The notes under the pieces: generated by a model
Databases searched by the model: none
What the model was told of the DNA's origin: nothing
What the model saw: only the letters and a program-made list of their open reading frames with translations
NCBI RefSeq assembly: GCF_963678635.1
Contig: NC_087064.1
Coordinates: 12,493,989 to 12,557,988, forward strand
Source: Symsagittifera roscoffensis
Taxonomy: Eukaryota > Xenacoelomorpha > Acoela > Convolutidae
DNA length: 64,000 bases
Direction of reading: 5' to 3'
Made by a program: the position numbers and the translations under genes
Shown: positions 44,401 through 55,141 of the stretch, piece by piece
How the letters are laid out: every line of letters starts with the position of its first letter
Position numbering within the stretch: position 1 is the first letter of the stretch

Positions 44401-47400
44401 TTGAAATTCGTCTGATGAAAGTTACGTAAAACGCACTCTTCAAATACGAACGTGGAAATGACGCAAAAAAGCGTGAACGATTTGATTTCTAGTTTATAAA
44501 ATGAAATTTAAATTTTAGATTTCCAGCGGAATAAAAACTTTACCTATTGATCCAGTTTTCTCAAGTTGGGTTAATTTTATCAGAAAAGCGCCATTCATAA
44601 ATAGTTCTACAAATTCAAAGAGCTTAAAGGGTAACTAGCTTTTCTTTGAAATTCGAAAGTCGAGAGTTTTTCAACGAAGTCAGTGTATTATTTTTTCTGT
44701 TTACTTGCGTTCTTTATTCTTTTCCAACTGTCAGTTGGCTATGTTTAAACTTGCGAGAGCATGTTTGTGTAATCGGGATTTAGACTTTTTCCCGTAAACA
44801 ACTTTTCTTTCAAATCTGTTAATTATCTTCCTTAATGTTTTCTTTCCTAATGAACCTTAACAACTTCGAGGTTCCCTTCCACTCGGCCTAGACTAAATAC
44901 CTAAAGGTCTAGGGATGGAGTCTCGGCGGTTTTTTTTTGAGATGAATGCAATTGAAAAAAAAATTTGCATTGAAACTGAATTGTCGGGCTTCCGTTTGTT
45001 TTCTTAACTTTTATCGGCTTGGTTGCAACAACCTAGATTTTGCTTCTGCTGTAAACAGCTTTCATTGTAGTTGCAAGTACAAGTGTCTTTCATTTTAGTT
45101 TTAGATAGGACATTAAACTTCAACGGTTTTTGCTCTGACTTTTGAAAAAAAACGGAATGTTTACACTAGCGAGCAGCTTGGTGTATTATTACGAACCTTC
45201 TTTTTTCTAACCTAATTTGCAAATGAAAGTGTTCGTTAATAGTGTTCACTTATTTGGAAATTTCACTAGCATTGGTAATCGCATAGCATCTGTTTTCTGC
45301 TTTGTTGGTTGCTAGCGTTGGGTGCCTAGTCATCGTCTGTGGCTGAGTGGTTAGTGTTTAAGACTCTTAATCTGTAGGTCGCAGGTTCGAATCTTAGACG
45401 TAGACGAATTTTTTCTTACTATTTCGAGGCTTATTTCTAATTTTTCTTATTGCACTTTGTAGAGCTGCTTTTGCCGAGTTCTTGCTAGTGTTTGCGAAAC
45501 GCAGCTTCGCCTCTGTGTTATGCTTGGGGTGGTTCCTTGGGGGGTGTTGTTGAATTATCACGCACAACAAAATCGTTCCTAGTTGAATTGAGGCGAGCTA
45601 ATGGGTCGTATTAATTTCGTACAACTCATTTTTCACTTGATCTTTAATTAAGTCGAAAATTTATAGTCTTACAATATTTTCTTTTCTCAAAAACTATTCA
45701 ATGTGGATAAAGGGGCAGTCGGAACGTTCAGGGCTTTGCCTTGATATACGAGCGTTCTTGTTTAAATTACAGATGCGATAGCAAGTGTATTGCAATCGGC
45801 TTCTACCCTTTTGTTTCGCGTAAATAGCTTTGTTAACATGACTCATTTCCTGAAGGCTCTGTTAGCAACAAAATTACTGTAATATTCATTTTTTGTGCAT
45901 GTTTACATAAGCAAGGCTTATGTGGTAGTATGAACTCTTTTTATCCAACCTAATTCGCAAATGTTAGTGTTCATTTTGAAAGTGTTTTTTTTTGTTAGTG
46001 CAGTATGTGCATAAGATCAATAACCAGCTATTAAGTACAGCCAATGCTAAGGATATTAAAACAGACTATTACATACAAATAGCACTTTAGCTTCAAGGTA
46101 TCATGGATCTGTTGCTTAGAGGTAGGGAAGGAGACCGTAACAAATTAAAAGGGTTCGAACCTGGACAGGGTCAGATGTAGTTAATGAAATTTTTTGTATA
46201 CTAGTTAAAATGCGTTCGCTCTGTAAATTTAAGCATGTTAGTCGGTAAATTTTTTTTTTAAAAGAGAAATGAACTTAGTAAAGATTTTGTATAGGTCTTG
46301 TTGATTTTTTTTTGTAGGAAAAAGTCTTAAAATTCGTTCACGCTCAATTTTGAGTTTGGCGGTTTGACTTGTGATTTCTTTTTGAGTTCAGTACATTTCT
46401 TTTGTTAGAAGGAAGGCAAACTCCACTATTGAACAGCAGAATTGTAAAGGCCACGAAAAACGTGATTGACTTTCAATTTTGAAAATGATATTAATTATCA
46501 GATTTCCCATCGAAATAAAAGTTATACCTATTGATCCAGTTATCTCAAGTTTTGTTAATTTAAACAAAAAAGTGTGCAGCATAAATTGTTCTACAAATTC
46601 AAAAAGTTTTTAAAGCAAACTAATTTTTTTTTTTCGAAATTCAAAAGTAGAAGATTTTTGAAAAAACAAGTCGGTGGTTTTTTTCCAGTTTTTTGCGTTG
46701 ATTACTCTTTTCCAACTGTCAGTTGGCTATGTTCAAATCGACGGCTAATGCGTCATAATTGGCTTGCGTCGCTTAGCAATTATGCAGACTCCTAATTGGC
46801 GTGCGTCACTCAAAAATTTTGTAGACTCGAAGTTTTACTCATTCAGGTTTTCCAAAAATTCGACTTTGTTTCTTTAAATATCTGTCCTATTTGCAATTTT
46901 GTTTTTGTTGTTGGTGATCTCGCCAACTCGATTTGTTAAACAAAATTGTTTCTTTTTCTTTTTTTTCGTCTTAATAAGTTTGAGTAATGAGCGAAAAAGT
47001 TGTTATGAGCATGTGTTTAATTTTTTTTATTGTGAGGGTTCTTATTTTTTAAAATCAGGGAGGTCAGAACATTCCGTGCTATTTGCACAACAACCGGCTA
47101 TCCTTGTTTAATTTTGAAATTGATTTTTTTTTCATTTTGGAGCTCATTTGTGCAGTTTTTCTTGTCTTTGCGAATTGCAAATTTGTTTTTGCGGAGTTTC
47201 AATAAGTTGGACGAGATTGTAGAGATCAGAGTATATCAAAGTCTTATGTACTAACGCAAAGGGAGGGGCTGTCAAATCAGATATTAAAAGTGTTATTTTT
47301 TTCATTTGTAGAAATGTGGATCCCCTATGGAACTTTCACCCTAGCGGCCCTGCTGCTTGTGAATCCAACAGTGGTAGGAGTTCGAGCAGTGTGTTGAAGA

Positions 47401-48288
47401 TGATGATTGACATCTTCTCGAGCAAGGCTGCCCTGAAGAAGATCTACACTACTGACCAAAAAGTCATTCTGGACGTCATCCTCTCCGTCATGCACGAACT
47501 CAGTCCAGGTCAGTCTTCATTTGAAGGTTCGGTGGTAAAGTTAGCGCCATATTTCTTGGCAAGTGGCCGAGAAGCTAGTGGAACAAGTTTATTTCATCGC
47601 TTTCGGTATGCTTGTTTTCTGCAATTGCTGTTAAAAACAAAAAAAAACTATGAGTGAAAATTGATTTAATGGTAAATAGTTTCAAAGAATGGCTACGATT
47701 TCATTAGAACTATACCATAACTTCGAAATAGATGCACAAAAAACGGCAAGAAATAAGTCGAAAAGATGCTAATTTTTCGATGTTATACGGTTTTGTTGTC
47801 TCGATTTATCGAAAAGGTACTTCTCTTCTGCTGTCTAAGAAAACAAAATTTACTTGTGTAGAAAACGGACGGTGTAGATTGGTCACCCTATTGTTTTCTA
47901 TATTAGACGGTGATTTTTACTCTTTCTAGAATTTGAATGTTGGAATGGTTGCACGTGGATTTCAATGTTTTAATAATTTTGTTTTTGAGTTTGTCTGATT
48001 CCATGTTATTCTTATGCAATTTTCCGATATGTCAACTGCTTGGTTTTAAGTCAATTGCTGGAATTGGCATGTTACAACTTGTGGTTTTTAGGATCTCAAC
48101 AGCGAGTAGATATGATGTCGCTACTGGACCTGGCAGTCAAGAATTTTGTGGTGTCTCAAGCTAGAGAGAACGAACAGCCCCGCTATAAATACAACGAGCT
48201 CATAAGTCTCGTTCAACCAATCAGCGAACAGATAGACTGCCTGGAAGAGGCACTCATCGCCAGAAGCATTCTCTCCCACCTGACTTAA
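41458..48288 (+). CDS. SPIN90/Ldb17-like leucine-rich (armadillo-type) protein
   Basis: Exons 41458-42094, 42404-42712, 43142-43367, 47312-47508 and 48092-48288 join in frame and give 521 residues. The C-terminal part matches the pattern of the SPIN90 (NCKIPSD) / yeast Ldb17 leucine-rich domain. Examples are ELISLFNRNVDPLWNF, then SSSSVLKMMIDIFSSKAALKKIY, TTDQKVILDVILSVMHELSPG and RVDMMSLLDLAVKNF. Proteins of this family bind and activate the Arp2/3 complex to nucleate actin filaments, notably at endocytic sites. Exon 1 encodes a basic disordered start, a helical part (YSDVVDIISANTKCDQ) and an acidic linker. No SH3 domain, present at the N-terminus of animal SPIN90, is seen. The start ATG at 41458 is the first in frame after upstream stops. 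The last two exons lie inside the triplicated unit and are repeated downstream. Family assignment is by pattern only. Confidence 0.68.
42885..42975 (+). mobile_element. tRNA-derived SINE fragment
   Basis: A tRNA-like piece 'agctaaggtacctgcctctc' with 'ggtccaggattaagggcc' and the trailing 'tggggccttgtttcac' resembles the SINE-B core. It lies in intron 2 of the SPIN90-like gene. Head and tail are absent. Confidence 0.35.
43710..44090 (+). mobile_element. tRNA-derived SINE family A
   Basis: Head 'gcgagcgttagtgtattagt' with 'tctaacctagctcgcaaat'. The tRNA-like core at 43912-43995 has A-box-like 'gtggtgcagtggttagtgcg' and B-box-like 'agagatcgagtccgag'. Tail 'tatagagctactttttgtat' ending 'gcagctttgcctctgtgtg'. 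Confidence 0.65.
44240..44745 (+). repeat. Dispersed repeat family R1, near-complete copy
   Basis: Landmarks include 'actgttatataggtcttgg', 'aaagaaaaagtcttgaaatg', 'tagatttccagcggaataaa', 'ctattgatccagttttctc', 'caaagagcttaaagggtaac' and 'ccaactgtcagttggctatg'. Confidence 0.6.
44751..45060 (+). mobile_element. tRNA-derived SINE family B
   Basis: Head 'acttgcgagagcatgtttg', then 'gacttttt cccgtaaacaac', 'gaaccttaacaacttcgagg', a tRNA-like section with B-box-like 'tctagggatggagtctcgg', then a T-rich tail with 'tttatcggcttggttgc'. It directly follows an R1 copy. Confidence 0.6.
45168..45530 (+). mobile_element. tRNA-Lys-derived SINE family A, best copy
   Basis: Head 'acactagcgagcagcttggt', then 'attattacgaaccttctttt' and 'ctaacctaatttgcaaatg'. 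The core at 45339-45410 has an A box 'tggctgagtggttagtg', the anticodon-arm sequence 'agactcttaatct' and B box 'ggttcgaatc'. The anticodon arm with central CTT matches tRNA-Lys. The acceptor stem pairs only partly (cgtct with agacg), and a long head and tail surround it. The tail 'gtagagctgcttttgccgag' ends with 'gcagcttcgcctctgtgtta'. Confidence 0.7.
46255..46730 (+). repeat. Dispersed repeat family R1 at the left tandem-unit boundary
   Basis: R1 landmarks run from 'gaaatgaacttagtaaagat' through 'gaaggaaggcaaactccact', 'cacgaaaaacgtgattgac' and 'ctattgatccagttatctc' to 'ccaactgtcagttggctatg'. The tandem unit begins inside this R1 at 46645, so only the last ~85 bases of R1 are repeated at 52951 and 59177. 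Confidence 0.65.
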
Positions 48289-48724
48289 CTGGACACAACT
48301 GATTCCGATTCCCTCTGTCTTTTAAATGAAATAATGCGATAGTAAATTTTGGCAGAGTATAACTATTTATAAACAAAGGAGGCATCTGAACTTGTGCATT
48401 ATTTAATGCAATCAAATTAAGAGGGCGCATCTGTGTACACGCTCCGCCCGCAAGTTTGAAAATTAAAGAATATTTCAGGTCTTGACCTGTGATGTCCAGT
48501 TAAAAAAGTAAAACCGATGTTTTAACCATTAACCAATTAACTTGACTCTTGACCGAAACAGCATATTCCCGGCAGGGTGATCTTCTGAAATCAGTTGTCA
48601 ATTACTTTCCTAGAGTGTGACTTATCAATCATGAGCCAATTTAATGATGCTCACTGGTATTCCCCATTCTGATATGCATTTTGCGAAACTATCCCGATCT
48701 TTTCATGGCATTGGTTGGAATTAA

Positions 48725-48830
48725 CGGTAATTACACAAACGAAGCGTAGTGCATCATTACGAAGCATTTCTTTCTAACCTAAGTCGCAAATGAAAGTGCT
48801 CATTTTGTGGAACTTTTGGTATATTTCAAT
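48725..48830 (+). mobile_element. SINE-A head fragment (tandem copy 1)
   Basis: 'aaacgaagcgtagtgcatca' with 'ttctaacctaagtcgcaaat' matches the SINE-A head; no tRNA-like core follows. The same fragment occurs at about 55030-55135 and 61255-61360 in the other copies. Confidence 0.5.
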
Positions 48831-48836
48831 TTAATC

Positions 48837-50220
48837 TTACAAGTGGTATCAAGTCACAATTCTATTCAAAGTTTCAAGCTAGTAGAGCCTTTGTTGAAGT
48901 TCAAAGCTAAAACCAAAAAAATGATATGAAGTCACAATTCATTTCGAAGACTCAAGTCAAAACCACCTTTGTTGAACCTAACGCTCAACAATAAAATCGA
49001 AAAAGTGGTATCAAGTCACAATTCAATTCAAAATTTCAAATTGGAAGCGACTTTGTTGAAGTTAAAGCTCAAAGTTGAAATTAAAAAAATAATATCAAGT
49101 CAATTCAATTCAAAGTTTCAATTTGGAATCGATTTTGTTGAAGTTACAGCTCAAAAGTAAAATTAAAAAAGTGGTATCAAGTCACAATTCAATTCAAAGT
49201 TTCAAGTTGGAAGCGACTTTGTTAAGTTACCGTTCGAAGTTAAAATTAAAAAAAATTGGTATCAAGTCACAATTCAATTCAATGTTCCAAGTTGGAGGCG
49301 TTTTTGCTGAAGTTGAAGCTGAAATTTAAAACGAAAAAGTTGGTATAAAGTCACATTTCAATTCAGAGTTTCAAGTTAGTAGAGCCTTTGTTGAAGTTAA
49401 AGCTCAAAGTTAAAACCAAAAAAATGATAAGAAGTCAAAATTCATTTCGAAGACTTAAGTCAAAACAACCTTTGTTGAATCTAACGCTCAACAATAAAAT
49501 CGAAAAAGTGGTATCAAGTCACAATTCAATTCAAAGTTTCAAGATAAAAGAGCCTTTGTTGAAGTTAAACCTCAAAGATAAAATTGAAAAAGTGTTATCA
49601 AGTCACAATTCAATTCAAAATTTCAAATTGGAAGCGACTTTGTTGAAGTTAAAGCTCAAAGTTGAAATTAAAAAAGTAATTTCAATTCGATTCAAAGTTT
49701 CAATTTGGAACCGACTTTGTTGAAGTTATAGCTCAAAAGTAAAATTAAAAAAGCGGTATCAAGTCACAATTCAATTCAAAGTTTCAAGTTGGAAGCGACT
49801 TTGTTGAAGTTACAGCTCAAATGAATTTAAAAAGAGTTATCAAGTCACAATTCAATTCAAAGTTTCAAATTGTAAGCGCCTTTGTTGAAGTTACAGCTAA
49901 AGGTTAAAAGCAAAAAAGTGATATGAAGTCACAATTCATTTCGAAGACTCAAGTCAATACCACTTTTGTTTAACGTAACGCTCAACAATAAAATCTGAAA
50001 AGTGGTATCAAGTAACAATTCAATTCAAAGTTTCAAGATAAATGAGCCTTTTTTGAAGTCGAACCTCAAAGTTGAACTGAAAAAAGTGTTATCAAAACAA
50101 TTCAAATCAAAGTTTCAAGTTCGAAACGCCTTTGTTGAAGTTACAGCTGAAAGTTAAAAATGAAAAAGTGTTATCAAATCATAATTCATTTCAAATTGGA
50201 AACGACTTTGTTGAAATTAC
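48837..50220. repeat. Minisatellite, 78-86 bp unit, ~16-17 units (tandem copy 1)
   Basis: The landmark 'atcaagtcacaattcaattc' recurs at spacings of 78-86 bases, each followed by 'aaagtttcaagttggaagcg', 'ctttgttgaagttaaagctc' and 'aaagttaaaattaaaaaa'. Units differ from one another, so this is an old array. Long open frames rich in Lys, Leu and Val come from the repeat itself. It lies between the SPIN90-like last exon and the minus-strand relic. Confidence 0.9.
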
Positions 50221-50274
50221 TTTGGGCGACCTTGTCTTTGTTTTTTTAAAGTGGGAGGATTGTTTTAGTAATTT

Positions 50275-52950
50275 TTACATTTCCTTCTTTACGAATTTTT
50301 CGATCATAGTTCTACAACAGTTGGCCATTAACTTTGCAAGTTTGTCCAAAAATTCCGGTTTCAGATGGTAGAGTTTGTCGCCTCTAAAGTTACAAGGAAA
50401 AATAGAGTTGTTTGGGATGATATCAGAGGCTAAAGATTCCTTCAGTTTTCTGTTGATTGCCTTCAGAGCTTCCGCATTATGGTCTTTCTTCGGAAGTAGT
50501 TCAACAAATTCACTTACTACTTTGTGTTTAACTCAGGTATACGGTCACGCAAATCTTTATATGTTTTATTTAAATGTGCATTCTCCGTTTTACTGAAACC
50601 ATCATTACCAACTATTATTTTGATGTATTTAAACCACACGATTTCTGGATAGAGAGAGTGAAGGTGTCGAGCGCATCTTCCTGATTTACTGTTTACAGCT
50701 ATCTTATGTTTATTAAATAGATCAAAGTCTTTCGTAGCCTTATAAGCATATTTCATATTTGAATCGCCAACAAACAGAATTTTGTCGTCCAAAAAGACCT
50801 TACAATTTACAGTCATAACATAAACCAATAACGCAGCATGCTAACATTTTCATTCTCTTACTGTTCTTCGGGGGCTAGTAGTTTAGGTGGGGCGTTAAGT
50901 TTTCGGGCACTCATAATGGTTCTCTAAAAGTCAAGTAACAATTCAATAGGTGAAGTTTTTAACACAACATGAGCTACAACTGAAGGATTCAAAGTAAGAC
51001 GCGTAATTATTAAATTCAAGACGGTTGCGGAGGACAAAGTGAAAAATTGACAAGACGCAAGGATGCAATAACGCAGCAATAGCGGATGAAAATCGAAAAC
51101 TTCTCCATGGCGTACAACTTGAGTTTTATCTTTCTGAGGCTGAGTAACCAAAAACGATCTTGGATGGTGCTCATAATGTTCTAATTTAAGTCTGGAAAAA
51201 ACGAAAAAAAATTGAAGCATTGTAGCTTAAAGTACGTTTAATTTGACCACGATTTATTTGGTGTTAAAGGTCAGCATTTTCCATGAATAAAATTAGCTTA
51301 TCGTCAACTGAGTATCGGGTCCCTTGAACAAAAACACTTCGCGGTTCAGAGATCTCATTGTTTGAAAAAATTCTAGGTTAAAAATAGTGGATTAACTCAC
51401 CAGACATTAATCACGTTCGCATTTTCTGGGAACATACTCGCGCCAATCACGAAATTGATTCAACTGATGTCTAACAGCTATATTCTTACATATATTTTTG
51501 AAATTGTTTGCGTTATCGGCTACATGATTTATAAAAAATGTGTTTCCTTTCGTATTTCAGAACACTTTGATACAAAAAGGTCTTTCGTATTTCAGAACAC
51601 TTTGATACAAAAAGGGTCCTGATGATTTAAGAATGCGAGGATAACGGATCAATTTGTGCTGATTGAAAGTTATGGACTCCGCTGGATACTTCTCCCTGAA
51701 TGCAGCCAAATGTTGCTCGAAACCATAACTTCAGTTTTTCCTTGTTTAAGTTTCTAAGCTGAAAAGAAATTATTCAGATGAAACTTACGAATTAAAACGC
51801 CAAGAACTTGATAATCGGCTTCTAAAAGGGCAAGATTCATTAGAAAAGAAAGATACAAATAGTCCAGCAAAAACAATCATGTATCATCCCTAACCGGGAT
51901 AAAATTGCCAATTATTAGAAGCAGAAAACGGAGTAGAGTAAATATTTGGTCATACTTCTGCTTGAAATGCACTTAACTCTATCATAACTGGTTTCTGACA
52001 GCTTTCCGTCAATATCACGACCGTACCCAAAATGATTAAACCTATATTTTAAATTGCTGTGTTATCGGACTTAACATTTGAATTATCATTCATCAAAACT
52101 TCATTAGCTAGCTTACATCGGTTAAGAGCCAAGTATGTTTCATGTTGCAATATGTCTATTGAAAGTGGAAAAACACGTATAACTTCTTCCACATCCCTCC
52201 AAAGGACAGTCAAAAGTAAATTCTTTTTTCTGCAACAAACTGAAATGCTGCTTTAAGTTTACATTACTGAGTGTAACTGGTACAGGGCATAGGTTGCAAT
52301 CAGCGGTAAACATGTCGTTATTATATAAACTACTTACTGCGCCAAACTTGTTTCGAAAGACTTACGCGATCCAGAAGCAATGTTTGAATCTAAATTGAGC
52401 GCAGAGTTAGTGGGTCACATTGGGAATTTCATCATGGTCTATTGAACTTGTTGGTATTTTGTTTATACATACTAATTGATCACCTGCATTTTCTGTTAAT
52501 TCAGTCATTTCTGTTACCTCAGTAACATGATTATTTTCAATGCTTAAGTTTTCCACTTTCGAATTTTCTAGATTCTTAAAGGAAACGCCTACAGTACTTT
52601 GTTCTACTTCACACACCTCATTGATTCTCACAAGGTTCGGTTCGTTGTTCCGCACAGTAACGACAAAAGCTTTTGCCAGACCGCGTTCTTATTGAGAGTC
52701 TTGACGTTACCTTGCCTACCTCTTTGATGTATGATACTTGCTGTAAGGACACAGGCTGAACTCTATATTGTCTCAAAAAAGACTTACCGTACTTAACCGT
52801 TATTTCAGATCCTTTTTCAATATTAGCAGCAGTTCCCAGAAGCACCACGCCCTTTTTGCATTTTTGAACTTCGTAACTACAATTTGACTCACAATCATGA
52901 TTATTAAAATAAAGTGGTCCCTGCATTGAGTAAGAACAACCATCTTTCAC
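50275..52950 (-). pseudogene. SET ... SGNH-hydrolase-like multi-exon relic, tandem copy 1
   Basis: Read on the minus strand. From 52950 comes the second half of a SET domain: GPLYFNNHDCESNCSYE (the NHxCxxN signature) then EKGSEITVKYGKSF (the 'EIT..YG' signature); its first half is cut off by the unit junction. Further on are coherent coding-like blocks: EQHLAAFREKYPAESITFNQ (51600-51722), NHVADNANNFKNICKNIAV (51409-51543, with a GTGAG donor), SEPRSVFVQGTRYSVDDKL (51286-51355) and PRSFLVTQPQKDKTQVVRHG (51075-51190). Last is an SGNH-type hydrolase: ILFVGDSNMKYAY (block I), IIVGNDGF (block III), then after a frameshift at about 50517 LLPKKDHNAEALKAINRKLK and DKLYHLKPEFLDKLAKLMA, ending at a stop at 50275. 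I do not recognise the whole protein. One gene or two is unclear. Confidence 0.55.
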
Positions 52951-53616
52951 AAGTAGAAGATTTTTGAAAAAACAAGTCGGTGGTTTTTTTCCAGTTTTTT
53001 GCGTTGATTACTCTTTTCCAACTGTCAGTTGGCTATGTTCAAATCGACGGCTAATGCGTCATAATTGGCTTGCGTCGCTTAGCAATTATGCAGACTCCTA
53101 ATTGGCGTGCGTCACTCAAAAATTTTGTAGACTCGAAGTTTTACTCATTCAGGTTTTCCAAAAATTCGACTTTGTTTCTTTAAATATCTGTCCTATTTGC
53201 AATTTTGTTTTTGTTGTTGGTGATCTCGCCAACTCGATTTGTTAAACAAAATTGTTTCTTTTTCTTTTTTTCGTCTTAATAAGTTTGAGTAATGAGCGAA
53301 AAAGTTGTTATGAGCATGTGTTTAATTTTTTTTATTGTGAGGGTTCTTATTTTTTAAAATCAGGGAGGTCAGAACATTCCGTGCTATTTGCACAACAACC
53401 GGCTATCCTTGTTTAATTTTGAAATTGATTTTTTTTTCATTTTGGAGCTCATTTGTGCAGTTTTTCTTGTCTTTGCGAATTGCAAATTTGTTTTTGCGGA
53501 GTTTCAATAAGTTGGACGAGATTGTAGAGATCAGAGTATATCAAAGTCTTATGTACTAACGCAAAGGGAGGGGCTGTCAAATCAGATATTAAAAGTGTTA
53601 TTTTTTTCATTCGTAG

Positions 53617-53813
53617 AAATGTGGATCCCCTATGGAACTTTCACCCTAGCGGCCCTGCTGCTTGTGAAGCCAACAGTGGTAGGAGTTCGAGCAGTGTGTT
53701 GAAGATGATGATTGACATCTTCTCGAGCAAGGCTGCCCTGAAGAAGATCTACACTACTGACCAAAAAGTCATTCTGGACGTCATCCTCTCCGTCATGCAC
53801 GAACTCAGTCCAG
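53617..53813 (+). pseudogene. Duplicated penultimate exon of the SPIN90-like gene (copy 2)
   Basis: Same exon as 47312-47508, with flanking acceptor (ttcgtag) and donor (GTCAGT) kept. One amino-acid change relative to copy 1 (Ser to Ala near the exon start, within CEANSGR). The reading frame is intact, so it could be used as an alternative exon, but copy 1 already provides the stop codon in the next exon. Listed as a duplicated exon rather than a separate gene. Confidence 0.8.
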
Positions 53814-54396
53814 GTCAGTCTTCATTTGAAGGTTCGGTGGTAAAGTTAGCGCCATATTTCTTGGCAAGTGGCCGAGAAGCTAGTGGAACAAGTTTATTTC
53901 ATCGCTTTCGGTATGCTTGTTTTCTGCAATTGCTGTTAAAAACAAAAAAAAACTATGAGTGAAAATTGATTTAATGGTAAATAGTTTCAAAGAATGGCTA
54001 CGATTTTATTAGAACTATACCATAACTTCGAAATAGATGCACAAAAAACGGCAAGAAATAAGTCGAAAAGATGCTAATTTTTCGATGTTATACGGTTTTG
54101 TTGTCTCGATTTATCGAAAAGGTACTTCTCTTCTGCTGTCTAAGAAAACAAAATTTACTTGTGTAGAAAACGGACGGTGTAGATTGGTCACCCTATTGTT
54201 TTCTATATTAGACGGTGATTTTTACTCTTTCTAGAATTTGAATGTTGGAATGGTTGCACGTGGATTTCAATGTTTTAATAATTTTGTTTTTGAGTTTGTC
54301 TGATTCCATGTTATTCTTATGCGATTTTCCGATATGTCAACTGCTTGGTTTTAAGTCAATTGCTGGAATTGGCATGTTACAACTTGTGGTTTTTAG

Positions 54397-54593
54397 GATC
54401 TCAACAGCGAGTAGATATGATGTCGCTACTGGACCTGGCAGTCAAGAATTTTGTGGTGTCTCAAGCTAGAGAGAACGAACAGCCCCGCTATAAATACAAC
54501 GAGCTCATAAGTCTCGTTCAACCAATCAGCGAACAGATAGACTGCCTGGAAGAGGCACTCATCGCCAGAAGCATTCTCTCCCACCTGACTTAA
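54397..54593 (+). pseudogene. Duplicated terminal exon of the SPIN90-like gene (copy 2)
   Basis: Same as 48092-48288; acceptor tttttag and the stop after SHLT are kept, with the frame intact. No promoter or first exons precede it within the unit. Confidence 0.8.
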
Positions 54594-55141
54594 CTGGACA
54601 CAACTGATTCCGATTCCCTCTGTCTTTTAAATGAAATAATGCGATAGTAAATTTTGGCAGAGTATAACTATTTATAAACAAAGGAGGCATCTGAACTTGT
54701 GCATTATTTAATGCAATCAAATTAAGAGGGCGCATCTGTGTACACGCTCCGCCCGCAAGTTTGAAAATTAAAGAATATTTCAGGTCTTGACCTGTGATGT
54801 CCAGTTAAAAAAGTAAAACCGATGTTTTAACCATTAACCAATTAACTTGACTCTTGACCGAAACAGCATATTCCCGGCAGGGTGATCTTCTGAAATCAGT
54901 TGTCAATTACTTTCCTAGAGTGTGACTTATCAATCATGAGCCAATTTAATGATGCTCACTGGTATTCCCCATTCTGATATGCATTTTGCGAAACTATCCC
55001 GATCTTTTCATGGCATTGGTTGGAATTAACGGTAATTACACAAACGAAGCGTAGTGCATCATTACGAAGCATTTCTTTCTAACCTAAGTCGCAAATGAAA
55101 GTGCTCATTTTGTGGAACTTTTGGTATATTTCAATTTAATC

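Larger units (their letters stand above)
43368..47311 (+). other. Long intron 3 of the SPIN90-like gene
   Basis: Donor GTGAGA at 43368, acceptor ttgtag ending 47311. It contains two SINE-A copies, one SINE-B copy, an R1 copy (44240-44745), an R2 end fragment (about 45712-45760), SINE-type heads (45770, 45905), a second R1 (46255-46730) and the left boundary of the tandem unit at 46645. No exon was recognised. Confidence 0.7.
46645..52950 (+). repeat. Tandem 6.3 kb unit, copy 1
   Basis: Copy 1 starts at aagtagaagatttttgaa (46645) and ends in tctttcac (52950), where copy 2 starts with the same aagtagaag. It contains the true last two exons of the SPIN90-like gene, the minisatellite and the minus-strand SET/SGNH relic. 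Length 6306 bases; copy 2 is 6226 long, a difference close to one minisatellite unit. Sequence outside the minisatellite is nearly identical between copies, with scattered single-base differences and small indels. Confidence 0.92.

Noticed and set aside
45339-45410. Functional tRNA-Lys gene
   Set aside because: Acceptor and D stems pair poorly, and the core is embedded in a repeated head and tail present at several loci; a SINE explains it better.
48969-50200. Lys/Leu/Val-rich open frames (and their counterparts at 55274-55968 and 61498-61996)
   Set aside because: They are translations of the 78-86 bp minisatellite, which lacks stops in some phases. The units change phase and there is no start context or conserved domain.
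48837-50220. CRISPR-like array
   Set aside because: Repeats are contiguous and diverged without unique spacers, in a eukaryotic intronic/intergenic setting.
52741-52787. A 47-base intron in the SET segment of the minus-strand relic (GTAAGT...TTACAG; also 58968-59014)
   Set aside because: The splice words are good, but the unspliced reading keeps the SET-like EIT-KYGKSF continuation, and the gene is decayed, so splicing cannot be decided.
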